Positions 56,150-64,000 of a DNA stretch of 64,000 bases are shown piece after piece. Position numbers and translations under genes: made by a program. The first letter of the stretch is position 1, and every line of letters begins with the position of its first letter. This DNA is from Garcia nutans (taxonomy: Eukaryota; Streptophyta; Magnoliopsida; Malpighiales; Euphorbiaceae). The notes under the pieces were generated by a model. The model saw nothing but the letters and a program-made list of their open reading frames with translations, searched no databases and was not told the DNA's origin. The stretch covers positions 29,902,001-29,966,000 of the forward strand of contig CANTUV010000024.1 of assembly GCA_947685225.1 (NCBI GenBank). Reading direction: 5' to 3'.

Positions 56150-59121
56150 TGTCACATCCGCCTACAGCATTTATGCAGTGTAGACATGTGCATAGCGAGA
56201 ATAGGGGAAAGGAGAAGATAATTCTTGATAACAGCCCTAGATAAGGTTGTATGACCAAAGGGACCTAATTGTAATTTTTAAAAAGTTTGGGGACGTAGAT
56301 GTAATTTCAAAGAAAGTTGCACCGGATGTTCTTAATAGTGCATATAACAGATTCCAAAAATAGAGTATAGAGAAAAATCGGATCGCAACGACGTGTAACG
56401 GTTTTTCCAGGAAATGTCCCGTTAAAGAAAAATGAAGAAATGTTGACTAAGGGCATTTTGGTCATTACCAATTAAAGTTATACATGAATTTAGGGTAGGA
56501 AATAAAGACGTGAGTACGTAGAGAATGGCGAGGGGTTAAATATGAAACGATAGTCAGTAGAGATGAAGCCGGAGAAAACCCGAGCAAAAATAGGACCTAA
56601 AGGGAATTTTGAAAAAAGTTGAGGGCTTATGGGTAATTTTTCCAAATGACTTGGAAACTTAAAATAGACCTTATAAATAGAAAGTAGAGGTCGAGAGGAT
56701 CAAAACTATATGTAGTTTGACTCGTGGAACTATACGGTTTAAAAGATATGATCGATTAATCGCCGGAACGTGATGTGGCTCGGTTTCGTGTCGGGACCGG
56801 ATGGGTAACCCGGGACAACTTTATGAGATCCAATGGGAAGAGAGACAAGTGGAAAGAAGTAAAGGAAAAAGGAAGTTATAAAAATCAAAGGTTGGCCAAT
56901 CAAAAGAAAGCATTTAGCATGTGTAATAAATGTGTAATAAATGAAGAAAGAGAAAAAGTGGACAAGTGGTCAAGGTGATCATCACTTCCTTTGTATATAA
57001 ATATAGGTGATATGAAGAGCAAATTTCTCTCTTTTCCACTTGCAAATTTCGGCCACAATAGGAAATTACCAAAGGACTTCCAAGTTTCTCCAAATTTGAT
57101 TTTTAAGGTAAGTTTTTAAGGTTTTCTAGTAAGTAGACTTTGATTTTGGTATTAATTTTAGGTAGTTATATATTTATTAGAAGATTGGAAATTAGAGTCT
57201 TTATGTGGAATTAGAAAAATATTAAGTAAGTGATGAGATTAATTGATTAAATGGAAGAATCAAGATGTATAAAGATTAATAAAGTTGGATTAGGGTTTCG
57301 GTTGGAAAAGAAATGGAGGATAACTTATTATTTTGAATTTCTAAGGTTTATATTGTATCTTGAATTTATTGAAGGAGAAATAAAGAATTATGGAAGGAGA
57401 AGAAGGAAAAGCTAAGAGGAATTAAAGAAATAAGGTTTGGTACTCTACCTTTGAATAATTAGTTTGGTACTTTACCTTTGAATAATTAATTTTGGTTTGA
57501 TGCTTTACAAACTTTGGTTTATGAAAGTTTTGTTGTTGATGCTTAAATATATTGATTTGAGTTAAACATGCAAAAGTTGTCAAAGGGAAGTGTTTGAATC
57601 TTCACTTTACCATTAAAGAAGCCTTAATGTTGATTTGCAAAAGAAAAATAAACTATCCTATGCATTTCATGTGTTTGGGCCGAAATGGTCCCAAAAAGAC
57701 AGCTTTCTGGACCTTTTTGTGGAAATTGTTTGAGGCAGCAAACGAAGGAATTTTTCAACGAAATTTTACATGCAATTAGTCAACATATGAAATAAGTTTT
57801 CTGTAAAATTTCAGCCAAAAATAAGATCATTTACTTGGTCAAATGCATGATTGAAGTGGACTGAAATTTTGACGAAAATCCAGATTTTACTATTCATTTG
57901 GTCATGCCATTTTGCGTTGCCGATTTTTCTTGCCGCAACACTATTTATTTGGTCAATTTGGGATATTTTGAGGAATGCTTTGAAATGTTTAATATGTTTA
58001 TTATGGATATTAAATATGTGAAAAAGGGGAATGGTTTGACTAAAGAATGTGTTGCGCGGCATGAATGGCAAAGTGCAATGAGAATTTAAAATGATTTCGC
58101 GAGTCATTCTAAAATGAGGTTTGAGACTTAAATTGAATCATTTTAATCTTTTTGCTCTACTGGATAGTGGGAGTGGTAGATAAGGGTATGGTGCACTATA
58201 CTAACACATGCAGTACTGCTCATTATTGTGATATGATATGTTATTCAGTGGTGAGGCCATTGAAGCCAATGGGGAGGCCCATTGGTTATAACCAGGATGG
58301 TGAGGGCCATTCCTGTGATCTGATATCGGTGGTGAGGGCCACCTATGTTACAGTGGTGAGGGCCACTGCCTTATCACTATGGTTCCCTATATATCAGTAG
58401 AGCCTGAATCAAAGACATATTATTTTTCGTTGAACTATATAATGCAAATGAGTTTGAATTATGATTTTACATTCTTGAAAGCATATCATACTGAATGTAT
58501 CACGATTTCTATTGGTATAATGTTGGTTGATTGTTGATTTAATTATTTCCTTTGATTTCAAATACTTTCATATACTACTTTTATTTTTATTGGTAAAGTA
58601 CCCACTGAGCGACAACGCTCAGCGAGTTGAGTTTTCTTGACCGTAGGTTTGGAGCAGTAGATTTCGGTGATTAGCATCGAGCAGCACAACACAACGCAGC
58701 ACCTCAGTGTAGCCTTTAGTTTCCATTATGAGTTAGCTAATTGTGGCATGTATATGTATATATAAGATTGAGAGTCAATATGTGATACTGTACATTATTG
58801 GTATGTAAGAATAATAAATCTCTAATTTAGTCTGGATTAGAAGTGTGAATTTTTCTTGCAGGTTGTAGTTGAGGGTATAAGGTGGATTCATTGGGAGTGT
58901 ATTGGAAACTGATTGTATTCACATTGGTCTGTGTAAAATGTTTTCAAAAATCAGAAAAAATAAGTTTTGTCGACACTTGGGATCCAAATTTCTAGACGAA
59001 CCTCCGGCAAAATTTATGTAAAATCTAAACAAAAATTTGACTAAGTAAATTGGTAGCAACAATTTGGATAGTGTGGCGCCTCTACTCGGCTTACACATGT
59101 AGGTCGGGAAGGGGTGTTACA
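56150..59121 (+). mobile_element. 3' LTR of element C
   Basis: 2,972 bp, preceded by the purine-rich CGAGGAAGGAAC. TATA box at 56994-57005. Hairpin array at 58246-58368; in its first unit the 3' arm is CCATTG rather than CCACTG, giving a G-T pair. It keeps the segment 56756-56804 that is replaced in the 5' LTR. Confidence 0.95.
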
Positions 59122-59188
59122 ATATCATTTAATTCAATTACAATAATTAACATTTCCAAAATTTTATGGTATTGTTTGGGATATTACA

Positions 59189-60168
59189 GTGGCATTCAAG
59201 GGCCACACCCATGGCATTCATTTTGCTTCTATTTCCTCACCATTTTCACACAAAATAGCTCCACCTCAAAGCCCATGACCGTGGCACTACATGGCCTTGC
59301 CTATGGCAACCCAAAATCACTCTTTCACCCCCATTTTCATCAAAATAACACACTGATACCATCTTAGGATGATACAAACCAAAGACAAGAGCATTATCTA
59401 AGTATATACTTATTGTTTTGAAGCTCCTTTGCACAATAATTTCCCCCAATCTTTCACTTCCCTGTATTATTCAATCAACCCTTAATCAATTTATAATTTC
59501 AAATATGATATTAATGACTCATATAAGCATCTATAAACCCTATTAACTTTCTTTAACTTAGGATTAGCTAAATCCCCTTAAAAATTCGTAATATTCAATT
59601 ACTAGATCTAATTATAGCCAACATCATTCCAAATCATTATCAAATCTAGAATCAACATTACTACACAAATTTTATATCATAACTTTCTATATGTTTCATT
59701 AAATTCCAATTCTCATATCAAACCTACTAAAAGGAATCATCAAAAGATAAGAAGCTTACTTGTTACTTGAATTAAAACTCAAGCTTCCTTCAATCCTTAT
59801 GTAAAACTAACTAAATTTTCTTATTAATTTGAAGGATGGAAGTCTCCCTCTCTCAAGCTCCATGAAAATTAGCTAAGACAAGAAGAAAGGAGAAGGAAGG
59901 AGTTGAAATGAAAATTCTAGAAATTTTTTTGGCTTTTCCATACTTTTCCACTAACTAAATATATATTATTTAATTAAGATTTTATTTAAAATAATATTAT
60001 TTTATATTTTAACATTTTACTTTTTACTCTTTCACCATCTTACCATTTATATTTAATCTTTTATATATGATATATATGTTATTTATATTTCCATCTCTTC
60101 TATCAAAACCATCATCATTCTCTCGCCACCAATGTATAACAAATTCAATAAGAAATTAAGGCATTACA
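59189..60168 (-). mobile_element. 5' LTR of element D, right piece
   Basis: Continuation of 30241-31580 after element B. It ends GGCATTACA. TATA-type sequence (minus strand) lies near 60060-60075. No gene. Confidence 0.85.
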
Positions 60169-61025
60169 ATACCGAGATAGTCCAATTGTTGTTGAGGATG
60201 AGGAATTTCTTGATGATGTAATTGAGATGCCCTTTAGGGAGTACGACTTGATTCTGGGTATGGATTGGTTATCCAGACATGGGGCTATAGTAGACTATTT
60301 GCTGAAACGTGCTACTCTGAAAACATGTGACAGGAGAGAAGTAGTGGTATCTAGTGAGCGAGACACCTCGCATCCATGTTTGTTTCAGATATATCAGCTA
60401 GGAAGATGATTTAGAAGGGGTGTGAGTCTTATTTAGCTCATGAAGTAGATACCAAAGTAGTAGGGTCCCAGTTGGATAGTATACCTACAGTAGCAGAGCT
60501 CCCGAATGTTTTCCTGAAGAGTTACTGGGGTTACCCCAAGAGAGAGAGGTGGAGGTTGGTATCGATGTGATTCCCAGTACCGCTCCCATCTCTATTACCC
60601 CTTATCGAATGTCACATGAAAAATTAAAGGAGTTGGTGCAGTTGCAGGAGTTACTTGATAAAGGATTTATTCATCCTAGTATATCACCATGGGGAGCACC
60701 GATACTGTTTGTGAAAATGAAGGATGGCATGATGCGGTTATGCATTAATTACCGATAGTTGAATAAAGTGACCATTAAGATCAAATACCCATTGCCTCGC
60801 ATTGATGATTTGTTTGATCAGTTGAAGGGAGCAATAATACTTTCTAAGATTGATTTGAGATCTAGGTACTATTAGTTGGTAGTTGGAGATGTAGATATAC
60901 CTAAGACTGCCTTCCAGATGAGGTATGGACATTATGAGTTCTTAGTGATGCCTTTTGGATTAAAGAATGCACTAGTTGCATTTATGAATTTGATGAATTG
61001 AATGTTTAGACCATACTTAGATCAG
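60169..61025 (+). pseudogene. pol: Element E protease end and reverse transcriptase
   Basis: Continues the E protease from 16882: EEFLDDVIEMPFREYDLILGMDWLSRHG (60190-60290) with the W kept, then the linker and RT from 60549 (DVIPSTAPISITPYRMS, VQLQELLDKGFIHPS, FVKMKDGMMRLCINYR). Stops begin at about 60758 (TAG in YRQ). The RT palm is recognisable to 61025 (PYLDQ), where homology stops abruptly just before the FxDD box. Position 60639-60641 keeps the CAG that is TAG in B. Confidence 0.85.
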
Positions 61026-61336
61026 AAAGATGGTAGAAGTGGTGGTGATTAGAGTGGATGAAGATGAAAGAAGAGAAAAGAAACATCTATACACACATGT
61101 TTATATATAATAAGTTAAACCTAGTGTGGCCAATCTCATTTTAACTATGGTGCACCATCTTTCTTAGTCTTTAATTCTAATTCAATTTTTAGTCTCGTAA
61201 AACTATAAAAATAATTTTTTCATTAAATTTTAAGATCCACTATTTACATCATTTATCCATGTCACTTTTATCACTATTCACTATCAATTATCAATATTAA
61301 ATTTAAAGTGTACTATTTAAAATTTCAAACATTATA
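61026..61336 (-). mobile_element. Partial 3' LTR of remnant F
   Basis: Minus-strand LTR fragment ending 'caaacattata' before a purine tract (61337-61346, minus strand GGGAGAGAAT). Only about 310 bp remain. It lies against the truncated RT of E with no target duplication that I can see. Confidence 0.6.
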
Positions 61337-61359
61337 ATTCTCTCCCATAAAAAATAAAT

Positions 61360-62447
61360 TTCATCCTCAAAATTTACCAGTTATAGATGCTTGAAATAAT
61401 TGAGGGTATTGCTGTCTCATTGTATCTTCGCTTACCCAAGTAGCTTCCTCTATTGAATGATTTCTCCACAACACTTTCAATAAAGGAATGCGCTTATTGC
61501 GTAACTCCTTTACTTTATGAGCTAAGATAGCCACTGGTTTTTCTTCATAATTCAAATATGGATGAATTTTAATGGAATTTATTTGAATCACATGTAAAGA
61601 ATCTAATCTATATCGTCTAAGCATCGACACATGGAATACATTATGAATCTTAGCCAGTTCTAGAGGAAAAGTTAGTAGATAAGCTACTGGACCTACACGT
61701 TCAAGTATTTCATATGGTCCAATAAACCTGAGACTTAGTTTACCTTTCTTTCCAAAGTAAAGAACCTTCTTCCACGGTTATACTTTTAAAAATACCTTAT
61801 CTCCCACACTATATTCAATGTCACATTATTTCAAATTTGCATATGATTTTTGTCTATCTATTGCAATTTGTAATCGATCCTTTAAAAGCTTCATCTTGTC
61901 TTTAGTTTGCCTTATGAGACCAGGTCCCATAAGTTTGCTCTCATTCAATTCCACCTAACACAATGGAGTTCTACACTTCCTTCCATAGAGTGCTTCATAT
62001 GGTGCCATCCCAATACTCGTTTGATAATTATTGCTATAGCCTAATTCTACTAAAGGTAGATTTCTATCCCATCTACCTTTAAAATTGATTACACAACTTC
62101 TGAGAATATCTTTAAGTACTTGTATCACCCTTTTTGATTGACCATCAATCTGTGGATGAAAAGCAATACTAAAATGAAGTCGAGTACCTAATGATTTCTG
62201 AAAACTTTCCCAAAATCTTGAAGTAAAACGAGGGTCTCGATTTGAAATAATAGACATTAGAACTCCGCGAAGCCTAACTATCTCATTAATATATAATTCA
62301 GCAAGTATATCCATTGAATAATCAACTCGAATGGGAAGGAAATGAGTTAATTTGGTTAATCAATCAACAATTACCCAAATTGCATATCCAAATTGTATCA
62401 TGCTTCTTTTAGGTGTTCGGAAGACTAGTCACAAAATCCATGGTAAA
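61360..62447 (-). pseudogene. pol: Remnant F pol: integrase and chromodomain
   Basis: Minus strand. The integrase core is open at 62314-61955 (SNRDPRFTSRFW, with Asn where relatives have the Asp of SDRD; FHPQIDGQSKRVIQVLKD; APYEALYGRKCRTPLC). The C-terminal linker is broken at 61950-61640. The chromodomain end is open at 61630-61367 (MLRRYRLDS, ELRNKRIPLLKVLWRNHSIEEATW). It is cut at 62447 within the TMDF motif. Tekay-type. Confidence 0.85.
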
Positions 62448-62483
62448 TTAAAAGTTTACTATTTAAAATTTTAAACATTATAA
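62448..62483 (-). repeat. Second copy of the F LTR end
   Basis: 'tttactatttaaaattttaaacattata' resembles 61305-61336 with few differences, so a short piece of LTR end occurs on both sides of the F pol remnant in the same orientation. Confidence 0.5.
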
Positions 62484-62975
62484 AGAAGAAGTTGTAATTT
62501 TAGATGAAGTGAAAAATAAATTTATTTTTAAGCCCATTGTAAAAGGTTTGTTTAGAAATAAATTTTATGCTTTGTATTTAGACCTTGAGGTAAAAAAAAA
62601 AGAACTTTTGATCTATTTTTTATGTCCAAATAGCATCTTGAAAGTTTTTTGAAAATTTTGTTTTGATCTTTTAGTCTTAAAGGAGAAAATTATTTTGAGC
62701 TTATAATATAATTAGGTCATATTAGAAAAAGAACAAACAAAATAATCCATGGTTCAAACCAAGATGAATTAATCATAGTCAAACAACAATCACTTGGGGT
62801 AAAAACCTAAGGAAAGTAGTTAGGCCTGTTACATGAACTTTAGTCTTTGGGTTGAAAAGTTTTAGGCTCACATAGCAACTATATACCAAAAGGCATAAGG
62901 CTATGAGTGGTTATGCCGTTCTCGATTTCCATACCTTGAGTGAAAGTATGGCATCCCTTACATAATATAACACGG
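62484..62975. other. Unassigned sequence between F and X copy 3
   Basis: About 490 bases without reading frame or resemblance to other parts of the window. It includes 'ggcataaggctatgagtggttatgcc' (about 62890-62917) and 'gaaagtatggcatcccttacataatataacacgg' next to the X LTR start. It could be the internal 3' region of the element to which X copy 3 belongs, but no clear polypurine tract precedes 62976. Confidence 0.4.
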
Positions 62976-64000
62976 TGTAGACCCTTAATTTTTTACCAAG
63001 TCCAGTCCCATATTTTAAAACACTCCAAAAATAATTTTTATAATATTTATTATTTATTTTAATATTATAATATAATATATATTATTTAATTTTAAATATT
63101 TATATAATATTTATTTTTAATAATAAAAATAAAAAATATATAAAAAAAGATTAAAAAAATTAGACAGATCGGCGAGCGACTCGCGGAAGCACCGTAGCAC
63201 TACGGCATGGCAAGCAAATTCGTCGCAGGCCAAAAGGCCTGCGGTGAATTGGTAAGCAGTAATTCATCGTAGGCCTAGGCCTGCGGCGAATTGCTACCCC
63301 TAGTTCGCAACACATCCTTGCAGCTGCCCCTCAGTTAGCCACATGCCAACTCGCTCCGCAGTAGCCAGTGCTCACCCAGCCAAGCTCATGTGCCAGCAGC
63401 CCAGTTCTTAGCAGCAATTGGCCAGTAGCCCATGGCAGCCCGCACGTGTTGCCAATTTTGCCAAAAACCTTATCAACCTCAGATTATTTTTATTTCCTTA
63501 ACAGTATATTTTTCCTTAACCAAATGACATTAGGTTTTGGGGATTTTTCATATAGATAAGGCATTAAAACACATAAACAAAGGATGACACAATTATTGAA
63601 GAATTATTCAGGGACTTTGGCAATTAATTCGGACTGGACTTTGAGCAATTTTTGAAGAGAGTTACCTTACTGGCCTACACCAACTTGTAGCTTCAGTTGG
63701 ATGAAGCTATTTGAGACAATGATCAATGGTCACTGCCTTTCAATTATTGTGTTAATTCTATTTTTGTATGCTTTTCTCTCTCTTATTTGATAATTATTTT
63801 TGGTTGTTAGCTCATTAATTGATGTGTTTCTCTCCCCCTATCTGCGCTTTTAAACCATGTATTTATATAAATTACATTAGGTTAAAATCCCCTAAGACTC
63901 TAACAGCTAATCGAATTGTAATTAAAATATGAAACTGATTCAAATTGAATCTGGACGCAAACAAGCCCAAAGTTCAAAAGTAACATTGTGAGCTATGGCA
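62976..64000 (+). mobile_element. X-family LTR, copy 3 (right end outside window)
   Basis: Starts TGTAGACCCTTAATTTTTT, matching 7071 onward, then AT-rich sequence, a hairpin array at 63172-63292, and 'ccttaaccaaatgacattaggttttgg...cattaaaacaca', collinear with 7430-7490. It diverges strongly towards the window end, so the copies are old or of different subfamilies. Confidence 0.75.
63172..63292. repeat. Hairpin array upstream of the TATA position, X copy 3
   Basis: GCGAG/CTCGC (63172-63184); CCGTAG/CTACGG (63192-63205); AATTC outer with CGCAGGCC/GGCCTGCG inner and GAATT (63217-63250); AATTC outer with CGTAGGCC/GGCCTGCG inner (one T-G pair) and GAATT (63261-63292). GC-rich stems stand in an AT-rich setting. 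Confidence 0.9.

Larger units (their letters stand above)
50678..59121 (+). mobile_element. Element C, complete LTR-to-LTR gypsy element with deleted interior
   Basis: 5' LTR 50678-53614, 3' LTR 56150-59121, target duplication ATATC (50673-50677, 59122-59126). The LTRs begin TGTCACATCC and end GGGTGTTACA. I count by eye roughly 20-25 substitutions and one replacement of about 35 bp between them, so they are over 99% alike. Primer site at 53619 and a purine-rich tract before 56150 are present. The interior is only about 2.5 kb and lacks gag, most of RNase H and other parts. Lineage Tekay/Del. Confidence 0.95.
31581..59188 (-). mobile_element. Element B (Tekay/Del-type gypsy), with nested virus and element C
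   Basis: Minus-strand element inserted in D's 5' LTR with target duplication GTGGC (31576-31580, 59189-59193). The 3' LTR is 31581-33916 plus 43393-43487, split by the caulimovirid. Coding region 43654-48160. The 5' LTR is 48329-50677 plus 59127-59188, split by element C. Its left terminus reads TATAACACCC where the other LTR has TGTAACACCC, a loss of the canonical TG. Removing the insertions gives about 9.7 kb. Confidence 0.9.
16883..60168 (-). mobile_element. Element D (Tekay/Del-type gypsy), with nested insertions
   Basis: Minus-strand element inserted in E's protease. The 3' LTR is 16883-19196; the 5' LTR is 30241-31580 continued at 59189-60168. Flanks are ATACA (16878-16882) and ATACC (60169-60173), a target duplication with one later change; joining them restores E's reading 'ggtataccgagatag'. 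The interior (19197-30240) holds a solo LTR (19821-22492) and a composite insert (26170-29724). Its 5' LTR was later split by element B. Confidence 0.85.

Overview
The window is plant nuclear DNA, almost certainly from an angiosperm and probably a eudicot. It is AT-rich and contains no cellular gene, tRNA or rRNA that I can support. Nearly all of it is a nested stack of Ty3/gypsy LTR retrotransposons with one endogenous pararetrovirus. The plant assignment rests on Tekay/Del-type chromovirus polyproteins with the C-terminal chromodomain signature, initiator tRNA-Met primer sites (TGGTATCAGAGC), LTRs of 2-3 kb, and a florendovirus-like caulimovirid. I cannot name the species.

Layout, outermost to innermost. 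(1) 1-1827 is an LTR of a non-coding family here called X; it abuts a CRM/Reina-like gypsy pol remnant G (minus, 1861-3752). (2) Element A (plus) starts at 3753 with a 2.2-kb LTR, primer site and gag-pro-RT. It is split by a solo X LTR (7071-9151, TSD GTCTC) and a solo C-family LTR (10351-13202, TSD AGATG). (3) Element E (plus) enters A's RT at 13483 and runs to 16882, then resumes at 60169-61025. (4) Element D (minus, 16883-60168) sits in E's protease. D itself holds a solo LTR (19821-22492, TSD ATAAA) and a composite insert (26170-29724, TSD CATAA) that contains another LTR and a 442-bp near-perfect palindrome. (5) Element B (minus, 31581-59188, TSD GTGGC) sits in D's 5' LTR. (6) B's left LTR carries an endogenous caulimovirid (33917-43376). 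B's right LTR carries the youngest element, C (plus, 50678-59121, TSD ATATC). (7) 61026-62483 is a broken minus-strand gypsy remnant F, 62484-62975 is unassigned, and 62976-64000 begins a third X-family LTR.

All reading frames are broken. Element C has LTRs more than 99% alike but a heavily deleted interior, so it probably moved by borrowing proteins from another element. In B, in-frame stops fit C-to-T decay of CAG and CGA codons. The caulimovirid keeps a recognisable MP-CP-PR-RT-RH ORF1 and an overlapping ORF2. It ends in ~920-bp inverted copies of its non-coding region, and both outer ends lie within the tRNA primer site.

The most unusual signal is in the LTRs. Every family with a complete LTR in view carries clusters of short hairpins whose stems differ in sequence from copy to copy but stay complementary, while the loops or linkers are conserved. 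A separate CTnAGC...GCTnAG hairpin, followed in most families by a GCAGGT-type block, recurs about 0.4-0.85 kb before the LTR end in several otherwise dissimilar families. These look like selected or gene-converted RNA or DNA structures, and I found no listed feature type that explains them.
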